From assembly GCA_027924585.1 (NCBI GenBank), contig BSBM01000199.1:10861001-10925000 (forward strand): DNA of 64,000 nucleotides. Reading direction: 5' to 3'. The first letter of the stretch is position 1. The number at the start of each line of letters is the position of its first letter. This document shows, piece by piece, positions 21,412 through 33,648 of the stretch. The translations under genes were made by a program, and so were the position numbers. The notes under the pieces are model-generated. The model made no database searches, was not told the origin of the DNA, and was given only the letters and a program-made list of their open reading frames with translations. Origin of the DNA: Larix kaempferi (lineage: Eukaryota; Streptophyta; Pinopsida; Pinales; Pinaceae).

Positions 21412-22528
21412 ACTCCTAGCTTCTAAAGTTGAAGAGGAAGTTAGTGAATGGAAAGTGTATATTAAAAATCTCCTTGAAAACATCTCGGTCCTCATTTCCT
21501 TCCATATTAAGAAGATCAAGGCATCTCTAAATTCATGGCTTGACATCAATGAATAAACTGAGGAAAACATCAACAAATCAAAGGACATTTGCACCAGACG
21601 ATGCTATGCAGTGGAAAACATCATGGATGCCCTGGGCTTACCACTCATGAGTCGTATTTTGGAAGCCCTACCACCAAAATGCAGGCTTGAGGAACTCGAG
21701 GGCAAGTGTGAAGAGTTTGCTCAGAAAATTCAAGATCTTGAACAAGTTAGTATTGAAGATGTAGACCATTTGGTTAGAAAACCGGTCATTATGGAGGCCA
21801 AGATTCACATGTATCTACGTATTTGGCACAAGCTGGAAAAACATGACATGGAGAACAATGCATGCAATGCTCAATTATCCTTAGAATCTGTCATATTCCC
21901 AAACATAGATGAATTGTTAGATCTTTATGAAAAATCAGGATTTCTTGGATCAGTAGTTGGATCCAATTTTGTAATCCCTATTTTGTAGAATCTCTTTTTT
22001 TTTAACTCTTTTGTAAATTAGCATTTAAGGAGGAATACCTCTCTTAGCAAGGGGTTGGTATTTTTGGAGTTGCAAATCAGTAGGAGACGAGACTGGAGAT
22101 ACTTTGTTTAGCATATCCTTTTGTAATTTTTGTACAAGACCTCTTTTAATACGGTAAAGTCATCTTTTGATCTATCTCTTGTTATTCTTCAAGTTTATTT
22201 GAGAATTTCTGATTATGTACTTCAGATTGTCATCTATAGTGCATGAAATCTTTTGCATATGTATTTAAGTGTATGGATCTATTATATTGGTTTTCCGTGT
22301 ATGATTGATTTATGATGGAAAGTGTTTTATTGAGTTTATTCAATTTAAATACTTTCTTTATTGATTTCTGCAAGTGATTCATAGCACAATAATCATTGTT
22401 AATTTTTCAATTAGCAAAGTGGTTACAGATTTATCTTGAACAGGCTTAAGTACTTAAATTGTTTCCTTTTAATTTTCATTAATGGATTGTGATTGAAGTT
22501 AATAAGTGAAACAACTAAAAACATTTCT
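21409..22528 (+). repeat. Copy 2 of the 1.1-kb block (probable 3' ORF end and truncated 3' LTR)
   Basis: Matches 808-1929. It begins in the middle of the coiled-coil ORF (open frame 21611-21988 here) and ends abruptly at ACATTTCT, where copia integrase sequence starts. A one-base difference near 21932 changes the ORF end, giving a longer tail than in copy 1. It is best read as the 3' end of element A or a sibling, cut on both sides. Confidence 0.75.
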
Positions 22529-23168
22529 GTTGAGGTGTCTAAGATCTGATAATGGAGGTGAGTACTGCGGCAAGGAGTTTGATAGTTACTATTCATACCA
22601 TGGGATTTGTAGAGAGAAGACAGTCACAGGAACACCACAAGAAAATGGTGTATCAAAAAGGATGAATAGAATGATCATGGAGCATGCAAGGTGTATGAGA
22701 TTGCATGCAAGGTTTCCCTTACAGTTTTGGGCAAATGTTGTAAATACTGTTGTTTATTTAATAAATAGAGGGCCTTCAAGTGCTTTGGATGGTGGTATTC
22801 CAAAGGAGGCATGGACACATAAAAAGGTAAACTACTCATTTCTGATAACTTTTGGTTGTGAAGCATTTGTTCATATTGATAAAGAAAATAGAACAAAGCT
22901 TGAAGCTAAATCCAAGAAATGTACCTTTATTGGATATGGGGTTGATGATTTTGGTTATCGCTTATGGGATTATGAAAATCACAAAATAATTAGGAGTAGA
23001 GATGTTATATTAAATGAAAAGGTCATGTATAAAGATCAGTTGCAGGGAAAGAAACAGGAAAAGGAAAACACAGAGTACACAGTACTTGATGAAATTCAAG
23101 AAAATGAAGTTCCAAAGGTGCCAAAAATCAAGAACAACAGTAAGTACCTGAAACTTTTGCAAGTGTAA
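22506..23168 (+). pseudogene. Integrase C-terminal half of copia element F
   Basis: The frame enters from block 2 at 22506. Recognisable integrase starts at CLRSDNGGEYCGKEFD (second catalytic Asp), then TPQENGVSKRMNRMI. The Glu site reads VSKRMN instead of the usual ERxN form, so the catalytic Glu appears replaced by Lys or displaced. The copia GKKPEYKHLRVFGC-like region is present as NYSFLITFGCEAFVHI and CTFIGYG. It ends in a low-conservation linker before RT. The first catalytic Asp and zinc finger are absent because of the truncation. Confidence 0.85.
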
Positions 23169-23229
23169 GAAGATCTACCAGGTTAAGTAGACCCCCTGAA
23201 TGATACTCTCCTTCAATGTATTATTTATT

Positions 23230-24799
23230 GATGACTAATGTTGGTGAACCAAAATATTATGAATAAGCAATGTAGGTGGAAACCAGAAAGAAGTGGGAGC
23301 AAGGCATGAATGAGGAGATGGACTCATTGGTAGGAAACTAGACTTGGGATTTGGTTCAATTGCCCGCAAGTAAAAGAGCATTGCAGACCAAATCGATTTA
23401 CAGGTTGAAGGAAGAAGAAGGAGGTAAAAAGCGGTACAAGGCCAGACTTGTTGTAAAGGGGTTTGCACAGAAGAAAGCTGTAGATTTTGATGAAATATTT
23501 TCTCCTATTGTTAAGATGACTTCAATTAGGACTATTTTAAGTCTAGTGGTGGTAGAGTATTTGCATCTTGAACAGTTAGATGTAAAAACAACCTTTCTCC
23601 ATGGGGATTTGGAGGAAGATATATATATGCAGCGGCCACAAGGGTATGAGGTTAAAGGGAAGGATAATTTGGTGTGCAGGTTGAAGAAGAGCTTGTATGG
23701 CTTGAAGCAATATCCAAGGTAGTGGTATTTAAAATTTGACAGGTTTATGATAGAACAAGGTTATAGTAGTTGTAATTCTGACCACTATGTTTATTTCAAG
23801 AGACTAGATAATGGAACATATATTATCTTGTTATTGTGTGTGGATGACATGCTTGTTGCAAGGTCTAACATGTAGGAAATAAATGTGCTCAAAAGGAAGT
23901 TAGCTAATTCATTTGCGATGAAGGATTTGAGTGCTGCAAAACAAATCCTTGGTATGATATTAACAAGAGACAGGAAAAATCACAAATTGACATTGTCTCA
24001 AGGTGAGTACATACAAAAGGTGTTGGAGAGGTTAAGAATGCAGAATGCAAAACTAGTTAATGCACCTTTGGCTAGCCATTTCAAACTAAGTAAGGAAATG
24101 TGTCCCAAGACACAGGAAAAGATGGACTACATGTCGAAGATTCCCTATTCATCAGCAGTTGGAAGCTTGGTGTATGCCATGGTGTGCATAAGACCAGATA
24201 TTGCACATGTAGTGGGAGTTGTGAGAAGATATATGAACAATCCAAGTAAAGAGCATTGGAAGGAAGTATAGTGGATTCTTAGGTATATGAGAGGTACTAC
24301 CACTCATGCATTATGTTTTGGAGGTTCAGACATGGTTCTTCAGGGATATGTTGATGCATATATGGCAGGTGATAAGGATAGAAGGAGGAACACCATAAGG
24401 TATGTGTTTACTCTAGGTGGAACAACAGTAAGTTGGATTTCAAAATTGCAAAATGTTGTTGCACTTTCAACAATGGAAGCATGGTATGTTGTTGCTATAA
24501 AGGCTAGTAAAGAGATGATTTGGTTGCAGAGGTTTATGGAGTAATTGGGTAAGAAGCAGAAGGATAGCAGGTTGTATAGTGACATCCAGAGTGCCATTCA
24601 TCTTGCAAAGAACTCAACATTCCATTCTAGGACTAAACATATGCATCTCAAGTACCATTTCATATGCTTTGTTCTGAAATATGAACTATTGAACCTGGAA
24701 AAGATACATACTATCCAGAATCTTGCAAACATGTTGACAAAGGTAGTGACCAGACATAAACTGAGTTCCTGCTTGGTTTCAGTTAGCCTTCTAGAGTGA
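23230..24799 (+). pseudogene. Reverse transcriptase plus RNase H of copia element F
   Basis: RT begins near KKWEQGMNEEMDSL (about 23290), continues [40 protein letters not shown] and KKSLYGLKQ, then a stop at 23720. The catalytic VDDM is at about 23840 (LLLCVDDMLVA). The connection and RNase H follow (24287-24799) with VGSLVYAM, GYVDAYMAGDKD, VALSTMEAWYV and RTKHMHLKYHFI. Stops lie near 23339, 23720, 23873, 24269 and 24542. It would reverse transcribe copia RNA; the catalytic residues remain but the frame is broken. Confidence 0.9.
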
Positions 24800-24863
24800 A
24801 GGTGAAGATGAGAAATTTTCCAAGTCCAAGGTCCAACAGTGGTGAAGTTGTTGTGATCAGTCT

Positions 24864-24876
24864 CCAAGTGGGAGAT
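24864..24876 (+). other. Polypurine tract of copia element F
   Basis: CCAAGTGGGAGAT lies immediately before TGTTGG. The phrase AAGTGGGAGATTGTTGG is the classic plant copia polypurine tract and LTR start. Confidence 0.9.
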
Positions 24877-25411
24877 TGTTGGTTGCGAAACCTGATCTCC
24901 CAGATTCAGAGATATTATTATTAAGCCGTGTTTGTACCCTATCTTTATATGATATGAAAAAGGATTGTACACTCACCCCAGCGGGGGGGTGTGGAGGGGA
25001 AGAAGGCTCCCCCCACTGGGGTCTGAGGGCGAAGCCCTCGAAGGAAATTTTTGGGGTTGTTTTACAGGTCCATGGTTTTGGGTAACCCGTGGTATTTTTC
25101 CATGGTATTCCCTTTATAATAAAGACATTGTAATATGGCTAGGGTTGATGTATTAGGTATTATTCATTGTAAAGATCTATGAGATCGAAACAAGAGACTG
25201 TGAGATAGTGAAGAGGAAGTGAAGCGGATGTGCTGCAGGTTGTATCCCTTCATTTACTGGATGGTATAACAATAAGGACTGGAAATTTCAGTGTGGACGT
25301 AGCCCATCTTGGGTGAACCACGATATATTGGTGTCTCTCTTGTAATGTGTTTGTGTGATTGTATGTGCTTCTTGTTTATTATTATTTCTCTACGATCTTG
25401 TTTTTTTAACA
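24877..25411 (+). mobile_element. 3' LTR of copia element F
   Basis: Starts TGTTGGTTGCGAAACC and ends ...TTTTTTTAACA. It aligns along its length with 53747-54345 and with the reverse of 4407-4991. A GC-rich segment at 24978-25040 (CACCCCAGCGGGGGGG and on) is shortened relative to the other copies, explaining the length difference (535 against 599 and 585 bp). The right edge directly abuts the CT-rich array, and no target duplication can be checked because the 5' side is missing. Confidence 0.92.
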
Positions 25412-25449
25412 CCTGGCCACCAATCTCACTCTCTCTAAACCCATGACCC

Positions 25450-25501
<52 letters not shown>

Positions 25502-26157
25502 AACCCATGACCCCAAATCTTTCTTTCTCTCCCTCTCTCTCTAAACCCTTAACACCCACTATCTTTCTCATTCTACCTAAATGCCTAACCATCAATTTCT
25601 TTCCCTCTACCTCTCTGTCTCTAATCCCCTAACCCAAATGTCTCTCTCTAAACCACTAAACACCAGTCTCTTTCTTTATCTCTCTCTAAACCCCTAAGAT
25701 ATGGTCTCTTTCTCTCTCTCTTAATCTCCGTCTCTGAACCCCTAATCTCTCTCTCTCTCTCTCAAAAACCTTAACCACCAACCTCTCTCTCACTCTCAAC
25801 CCCTAACCTCCAATCCCTCTGTCTCTATAACTATCTCTCTAAACCCCTTACCACCAATATATTTCTCTATAAACCAATACACTCCAATTTCTCTCTCTCT
25901 CCATCTCTAAACCCCTAAGCTACAATATCTCTCTATCTATCTCTCTACCCCTAGAAACCAATCTCCCTCTATCTCTCTCCCTCTAATCCCTTAAAACTCA
26001 ATCTCTCTCTCTCTCTAAACCCTAACCCCCAATCTCTCTCGCTAAATACCTATCTTCCAATCTCTCTCTCTAAACCCTTAAGCCACAACATCTCTCTCTC
26101 TCTAAACCACCAATATTTCACTCTCTCTCTAAACTCCTAACCTCTAGTCTCACCAAT

Positions 26158-26196
<39 letters not shown>

Positions 26197-27558
26197 AACT
26201 CCTAACCTCCACTCTCTCTTTGTCTCTCACTCTCCCTCTCTAAACACTTAACCCCTAACTTCCAATCTCTCTCTCTATATACCTCTAACCCTTAATCTCT
26301 CTCTCTCTCTCTCAAAAACCCTAAACCCCAATCTATCTATCTCTCCCTAGACACCTAACTACCAATCTCTTACTTTCTCTCTATCCCTCTAAAATCCTAG
26401 TATCTAGTCTCTCTCTCTCTAAATTCCTAACGACCAATCTCTCTCTCTCTCTAAACCATTAAGCACCAATCTCTTCTCTCTCTAAACCCCTTACCTCCAA
26501 TCTCTCTCTTTCTCTAAACCCCTAACCTCTAGTCTCACTCTCTTTCTCTCTCTCTAAACCCAAATCCCTCAATCTCACTCTTTCTATCTCTTTCTCTAAA
26601 CCCATAATGTTTATTCTCTCTCTCTCTCTAAACCGCTAACACACACACACACTCTCTAGACCCTTAACCCCAATATCTCCCTCTTTCTACCTAAAACCAT
26701 AACCATCATTCTCTCTCCCTCTATCTCTCTCTCTCTAAACCATTAACCCACAATTTCTCTCTCTCTCTTTATACCCATAACACCCAATCTCTATCTCTCT
26801 CTCTCTCTCTATAAACCCCTAACCCAAAATATTTCTCTCTCTCTCACTCTCTCCCTCTCTCTAAATGACTAAGCCCCAATATCTATTTCTCTAAACCCCT
26901 AACCACCAATCTCTCTCTCTCTCTAAACACCTACTCTCCAATCTCTCTCTCTAAACCTTCAACCATTGATCTCTCTCTTTAAACACCTAACTTTAAATCT
27001 CTCTCAGTCTCTCTCACTTTCTCTAAACCTCTATCCTCCAATCTCTCTCTCTCCCTCTCTCTCTAGACCTCAAACCACCAGTCTCTCATTTTCACCCTCT
27101 CCAAAATCATGACCTCTAGTCTCTCTATATCTCTCTCTCTCTCTCTCCCTCTCTCTCTCTCACTCTCTAAACACCTAACCACCAATTTAGCTCTCCTTCC
27201 CTCTAAACCACAAAGCTCCAATCTCTCTCTCTCTCGCTCTCTCTAATCCCCTAACCACCAATCTCTCCCTTTCTCTCCCTCTTTTTCTCTAAACCCATAA
27301 CCTCCATTCTCTCTCTCTCTCTAAACTTGTAACCCCCAATACCTCTCTCTCTCTCTCTCTCTAAACGTATAACCTCCAATCTCTCTTTCTCTCTCTGAAC
27401 GCATAACCCCGTTTTCTCTCTCTAAACACTTAACCCCCAATTCCTTAATGTTTCTCCCGAAACCCATAACTACCAATTTCTTTCCCTTTCATTCTCTTTC
27501 TTTACTCCCCTAACCCCCAATCCCCCTCTTTCTCTCTGTGTCTCTCTCTCTAAGCCCC

Positions 27559-27600
<42 letters not shown>
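25412..27600 (+). repeat. Long (CT)n array interleaved with telomere-like CTAAACCCCTAACC words
   Basis: For nearly 2.2 kb the sequence alternates CT dinucleotide runs (10-45 bp) with words of the form TAAACCCCTAACCACCAAT. Exact or near-exact plant telomere units (CCCTAAA) occur, for example near 26013 and 26320. The spacing is irregular at about 30-60 bp. No gene is present; apparent Arg-Glu repeat ORFs on the - strand are translation of (GA)n. Pure (CT) runs are longest at about 25456-25499, 26161-26194 and 27567-27600. Confidence 0.95.
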
Positions 27601-27602
<2 letters not shown>

Positions 27603-28110
27603 GGGTTATAGGTTTTAAGGGTTGGGTGTTTGATAATAGAGTTTAGGGTTGATGAGAATTAGAGGTTATAAGGGTTAGGGGTTAATTTTTATTTTACAAG
27701 ACACTTTAGAGGTTAGGATTAGGTGGTTAGGATTATAGGGGTTAAGGGATATTTAAGTGTTAGGGAATGGGGGATATATCATTGTGTTAGGATTTAGGAA
27801 TTTTAGGTGCTATACTAGTTTAGGATTATAGTGGGCCAAGAGTAATAATTGTTAGTTGTACTAGTGACATGGGATTTCAACGGCTCGGGACTAATGGTCA
27901 AGGGTTTGGGGATTGAGATATAGGGGTCATGGATTTATGGTTATAAGGATGAATATTTATATGTACAAGAGGATAATGTGAGTTGATGATTTTGTGTAAT
28001 AATATATACATCTTATAGGATTTGTAGGTTATAAGGGTTACTAGATAGGGATTATAATTAATAGGGCTTATGGGGTATATTGGTGATAAGGTTTAGATGT
28101 CGATGGTTAT
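27601..28110 (+). repeat. G-rich counterpart region with GGGTTA-type words
   Basis: Immediately after the last (CT) run the strand composition flips. Words such as GGGTTATAGG, TTTAGGGTTGATGAG, AAGGGTTAGGGGTTAA and GGTTAGGATTAGG recur to about 28110. They resemble the reverse of the words in the preceding array without the dinucleotide runs. I see no gene here. Confidence 0.75.
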
Positions 28111-28271
28111 AGGGGTTACATTCCGATCATCATTATTATTGCTACTCATAATGGAGGATATGCTTGAGAGGTTGTGTTTAGTGGACTAAAGCGTTGTTCT
28201 TGTACTTGAATGATTACATACGTATTTGAAGGATCAAAGCCAAGGTTCCATCCCTCAACCATGTATAGGGA

Positions 28272-30676
28272 TATCATGTCCCCACTGACCTACCTGGCCA
28301 TTGGAGACCATGATCCATTTTTTTTTCTTCCAAAACATCGACCGAGTGCCCATACACACAGTCGGGAGAGCTCGGATCTGCAATCTGCAACCCGCAGTTG
28401 CGAGCCCGCAACCTTCATTCCACAACAGCGGATCACGCAATCCACATCCCACAATTGCGGATGCAGAAATGCAGAATTCCAACATCTGCAGGAGGTCACT
28501 CCCGCCACCCGCACAGTGGGTCCCGCAACCTGCATCTCGCAATCCGCAACCCGCAATTACGAATGTGGAATTGCGGAAGCCCCAAACAAGCAAACATGCA
28601 CTTGATGATCCCGCAACCCGCAATAGCCAATCCCACAATCTGCATCTCGCAATTGTGGATGCAGAATTTCAGAGTCCCAAAATGCATAATTTTGAACTTG
28701 GCAATCCCGCAACCCGCAATTGCGGAATCAAGTGCGGAACCATGCCTTTGTAAGGGAAATTTCATCAAATATTCTAAGGGGCATAACTCCTTCCTCCAGC
28801 ATCCAAATGGGGCAAGGTTGGTACCCTTGGAAATATCTTGTAGAGCTCTATCCAATGGTAGAATCCTCAGATCAGGTGATGCATCTAACCTCCTCATTTC
28901 CTTCTCTGAAGTTATGCCTATATCTCCAGTTAGATACTTCCAACCTTCAACCTACCAAGATCTTCCTTTCCATCTGACCCACAAGGGTTTCTGAAACCGT
29001 TTCCTAGCTTCTCCTCCTTCCCCAGGGATCAGGTGTAAGTATACATCTCCTTCAGAGGGTTGGTTATACATATCATTCATCTTCAATAATGAAACACTAT
29101 CATTCACTATAACATGTAAAATTCATTAAGAGATTTAATCAACACATCTATCATATGCAAGAATTACAAGGCATTAAACTCATGTAGTATAAGATATACA
29201 TACAACAGTGAACTCAACCTCTTACTCAATCCTGTACATGACTTCATATCAATCCCATTCATACACATACATTCCACAGTTCCATAATAATACACAAGCA
29301 TTCATCACATAATAATGAAATACCATCATTTGCTATAACAGAAATACTTATCTTTCAATTTCGAAGCAACTGGCTAAGTGAGAACAACGTTGTACCCAAC
29401 CTTAGATCTTTGTCCAGCCTATACTATTTCAGCTGAGAGATCACCCCTGAGCTAGGCAGTGTATCCACTAAGGAGGGATAACAGGTTTTCTCATTGTCAA
29501 AGCTCCATTCTCATGCTAAACCAATCTATAGTTGGGTTTATCAAGGATTTTAGGGCTCCTACACATGCTAAACCAACCTACAGTGGTTTATCAAGCATTC
29601 AAGGACAACAGGGAAGGCGTTGCTAAGCCAGTGAGCTCAACAACAGAGTAGCAGGCATCTCAGTACTCATTTGACCTGGCATCCACAATACCTACCACAT
29701 CCAACAAAAGGAAGATCTTCTTCATTGTTACACAGTCCTTCAAGGCATCTTCCCTTCCAATGCTATTCCAAGATGAACATAGAAAGGTCTAGTCACTAGT
29801 TCATTGAGACTATAACCTTCACTGGGTTTATCAAGCAACCCAACTCTCTCCCATAGATCAACAACTGATTCGTTACCAGGATTGGGGTTTCCTCACGACT
29901 GCTCTACCAATACCATTCTATAATATCTTTCTGCTATTACAACTTTGTCACTATAACTGGGGTTTATATATAGGGTTTCATGGCTAACAGATCTCAAGCA
30001 TTTTCTAACACATAGGAAGCACGAATAACCTTCGATTTCCCTCCTAGATGGGTTCAGTGTATACAGGAGATACATGAACGAATTCTCTGCGAGGGTCTAT
30101 GGATCGTGAATGGAGAGTGCATGAGTGACCAAGTGAGTGAGTGAGTGAGGAATGAATGTCCCCCGAGATAACCAAACAGGTTCAGCGATTTCCCCCAGGC
30201 AATTGAGTGTCGTCCTAGACAAGTGATCAGAGCCATGCCTTGCCATATGAAATCGCAGGCATGCTGCATACTCCAGCGGCCTTGGCAATCAGGGTTCTCA
30301 ACCACCCACTACAGTCGCATTAATGTCAGTAGGGAGTTCAAATGGGTTCTCAGTCAGACATGTGGCAATATGGGAAACCAATCCCAAACCCCCTCACCTC
30401 TCCCTAGTGGATAAACATGGCCCTTCTCATTCATTACCTCCTTAGCCAGCCTCTTGGTTATTTTATTCATTAATAATAATTACATCATTTACATTTCTTC
30501 ATGGCTTAGCAGCCCATGAATAATCAACCATACAAATACTTGCCTAAGAAAATGACCTTAAACATCCACTAGTGGGGCCTTGGCCTTGAGCTCCACACTA
30601 GGGAAAATACACACACTGTACATACACTGTATTTACATCAAAGCCAAATCCATCAAGGGAAAAATGGGGTATTACA
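28272..30676 (-). mobile_element. 3' LTR of chromovirus C
   Basis: On the + strand it runs from TATCATGTCCCC (TG changed to TA) to GGGGTATTACA. It matches 36476-38892 along the whole length with scattered, often C-T or G-A, differences. The first 480 bp carry the CCCGCAACCCGCAATTGCGG word cluster; further in is a repeated phrase GTGGTTTATCAAGCATTC. Open frames in this region (28210-28994, both strands) are chance products of the stop-poor word cluster. Confidence 0.95.
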
Positions 30677-30692
30677 ACTCCCTATCCCTTAA
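30677..30692 (-). other. Polypurine tract of chromovirus C
   Basis: On the - strand AAGGGATAGGGAGT directly precedes the LTR start TGTAATACCCC. This is the expected plus-strand priming site between the end of pol and the 3' LTR. Confidence 0.85.
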
Positions 30693-31923
30693 CATAACAT
30701 TGTCCTCGGTGTTCTCAAGACTGAACAAAAATGGGAATGCCTCTTTCATGGCATCCTCCAGCTCCCACATGGCCTCTTCTAGACTAAGGTGCCTCCATTG
30801 CACCTTTAACTGCCTTATGGCCTAGTTCCGGAGCAAGGTAACCTTCCTGCTGAGGATGCATGTAGGCTCCACCTGGAACTCTCCCTCTTGTTCCACCTAT
30901 ATCACATGCCAATCAATGATACGATTACGATCATGTACATATTTCTTAAGCAAAGATACATGGAAAACATTATGAGCTTTCATGTTAGCAGGAAATGTAA
31001 TTCTATATGCAACTAGCCCTATCCTATCAAGGACTTCAAATGGCCCACAATATATTAGTGCCAACTTCGCACAGCTTCCCAATTTCATGGAACTCATCCT
31101 GGGTCTCACTCTCAAGTAGACATGATCCCCACTCTGAAATTCCTTATGCACTCTGTTCATATCTGCATAACTCTTCTGCATGTCATGTGTTGCCTTCAAA
31201 TTATGTCTGATCTTAAAAACTTCCTGTTCCATCTCCTCAATCATCTCTTGTCCAAGCACTACTCTGTTCACTGGGCTGTCCCAACTTACTGGAGTTTTGC
31301 ATCCTCTGCCATACAACACTTCAAAAGGACTCATCTTCAACGATGTTTGATGTCCATTGTTGTAAGCAAATTCCACTAAGTGTAAATAGTCTTCCCACTT
31401 GGATGGCTTATCCATCACATACATCCTCAACATATCTTCAAGGATCTGATTCACTCTCTCAGTCCAACCATCTATTTGAGGATGATAGGATGTACTAAAC
31501 CTCAATTGAGTTCCCAACTCTTGGAACAACCCTTTCCAAAAATTGGATGTGAACTTCGTGTCACGATCTGAAACTATTTCCTTGGGCAATCCGTGCAATC
31601 TGAAGATTTGTTTCATTAAGATATTTGCAATGTCATTAGCCTTGTGGGTACACTTGACTGGAATGAAATGAGCTACCTTTGATAGCTTGTCCACCACCAC
31701 CGTGATTGAATCATGCTTTTTCAATATCATAGGAAATCCTGTTATGAAATCCATAGACATCACTTCATGTTATGCCTTTCTTCATACCGTGCCAAAAGTA
31801 CTGCTTTCTTGCTACTGTTATAGTCTTCTGATATCCTGGGTGTCCTGAGTATGGCTCCTGGTGTATCTCATCCATTACCAACTTCTTCAAATTTGCATTG
31901 TTTGGAATGTACAGTCTGGTTTT
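30693..31923 (-). pseudogene. Integrase and chromodomain of chromovirus C
   Basis: The His-His half of the zinc finger is encoded at about 31923-31770 (EPYSGHPGYQKT, YFWHGMKKGI). The Cys-Cys half and following residues are deleted, and the frame restarts at MMSMDFITGFP (first Asp). The core (31763-30897) continues VSDRDTKFTSNFW (second Asp) and YHPQIDGWTERVNQ (Glu), so the DDE triad is complete. After a stop at 30897 the chromodomain-like end continues to about 30693: EPTCILSRKVTLLRN, a stop, AIRQLKVQWRHLSLEEA and MWELEDAM. Chromodomains target integration to heterochromatin marks; here it is interrupted. Confidence 0.9.
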
Positions 31924-33648
31924 CTAATAAATGAGAACATCATCCTTACCCAGCTGATATCTTGCATACTTCACCTCTATAACATTCTGCTGCAATTTAT
32001 CTTTAATCTGAAGGTATACCTCATCATTAACCTGACCCTCTAAAATTATTGCCTTCAAATCTGATTCACATCTACTTATTGCTGCAATATGGAATCTCCT
32101 ACTGAGTGCATCAGCAACCTTATTCTCTTTAACCTTGACATGCTTAATCTCCAAATAAAACTCACAAATAAACTCCATCCACCTAGTTTTCCTTGCATTC
32201 AAATTTGTCTGGTCAAACAAATATTTTAAACTCATATGATCAGTTCTGAGTTCAAATCTCCTTCCCAAAAGATAATGACTCCATCTCTTGAGAGCGTGAA
32301 TGATGGTTGCTAGCTCTAAGTCATGGGTGGCATAGTTCCTTTCATGCTCTTTCATCTTTCTAGATTCATAAAAAATTACAAACCCTTCTTGCATTAGTAA
32401 TCCACTGAGTCCTTCAATGCAAACATCAGTCCATACCACAAAATCCTCACTTGGGTCTGCAATCTTCAAAACAGGTGCACTAGTATGCAACTCATTTAAC
32501 TGCTAAAAGATTTTCTCACACTTTCCAGACCATACAAACTTGATATTCTTCCTCTACAATGAATTGATTGGATGGGCTATCTTGGAGAATCCTTCAATGA
32601 ACCTTCTGTAGTAACCAACAAGGCCCATAAAAGATCTAACATCTATTGCATTCCTTGGAGTAGACCAATCGATGATGGCCTCAATCTTCTCTGGATCTAC
32701 TGCAATGCCCTCTGCTGATATAACATGGCCCAAATACTACACGTTTTGTTGATAGAAGTTACATTTAATCATCTTAGCATACAACTGGTGCTCCCTAAGG
32801 ACTTGTAATACTATCCTCAAATACTCATCATGCTCTTCTTCATTCTTGGAATACACAAGAATTTCATCCAAGAATACAATTACAAACCTATCCAAGTACT
32901 TGCTGAAGACACTGTTCATCAGACACATGAACGTCGCAGGTGCATTGGTATGACCAAATGGCACTATTGTAAATCCATAATGACCATACCTAGTCCTGAA
33001 GGCTATCTTATGAATGTCTCCTTCCTTAATCCTTACATCATGGTACCCAGACCTCAGATCAATCTTGGAAAATACTCTAGCATCCTTCATTTGATCAAAC
33101 AAATTATCAATCCTTGGAAAGGGATACTTATTCTTAATTGTCACTTTATTGAGCTACCCGTAATAAATACATAGCCTCAATGTTCCATCCTTCTTCTTAA
33201 CAAGAAACACTGGTGCACCCCATGGGTATACTCTCGGTCTGACATATTCTTTGTCCATTAACTCATGCAACTGCATCTTCAGTTCTACCAATTCTGGTGT
33301 GCTCATTCTATAAGGAAGTTTGGAGATGGGTACTGCTCCTGGAACAAGGTTAATGGAAAATTCAATGTCTCTCTTGGGTGGCAATACCAGAACCCCATCT
33401 GGAAACACATCCTGAAACTCTTGCAATACCTGGAAGTGTTCTACCTTGGGTCCCTTATCTTTTGTTGAATTTGATATATGTACAGCATATAACTGACAAC
33501 CCTTTTTATAAAACTTCCTTAATTGTAGAGTTGAAACCTGTCTTACTAAAACATGTTTTGGAATCCCTTTAACTAACCTTGGTTGGCCTTCACCATCAAG
33601 GCATTCCAATGCTTTCTCATAATAGTCCACCTTGGCTTTGTCTTTCAA
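31924..33648 (-). pseudogene. Reverse transcriptase plus RNase H of chromovirus C
   Basis: RT starts around 33648 with a linker, reaching YRMSTPELVELKMQLHEL and WGAPVFLVKKKDGTLRLCI. A stop follows, then [19 protein letters not shown] (33144), [15 protein letters not shown] and the catalytic site FLDEILVYS. The second Asp is replaced by Glu at about 32863. RNase H (32490-31924) has FVVWTDVCIEGLSGLLMQ, ATHDLELATIIHALKRW and FELRTDHMSLKYLF. The Glu substitution at the polymerase site predicts a defective enzyme even apart from the stops. Confidence 0.9.

Larger units (their letters stand above)
22529..25411 (+). mobile_element. Ty1/copia element F, 5' truncated, with 3' LTR
   Basis: Order integrase, RT, RNase H, polypurine tract, LTR is the Ty1/copia order. 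The 5' LTR, gag, protease and the start of integrase are missing; the element begins abruptly at the junction with block 2. Its LTR belongs to the same family as the solo LTRs at 4407 and 53747. It contains several stops, so it is non-functional. Confidence 0.9.

Noticed and set aside
25254-25595. Open frame with Arg-Glu repeats on the - strand
   Set aside because: Translation of the (GA)n strand of the CT array and of the copia LTR end.
25412-27600. True interstitial telomere block
   Set aside because: Telomere-like units are present but mostly degenerate and always separated by CT runs, so I call it a composite array and not a telomere remnant.
28210-28994. Overlapping open frames of 85-198 codons on both strands
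   Set aside because: They lie in the CCCGCAACCC word cluster of the chromovirus LTR, and equivalent frames recur in the partner LTR at 36478-37018. No protein motif is present.
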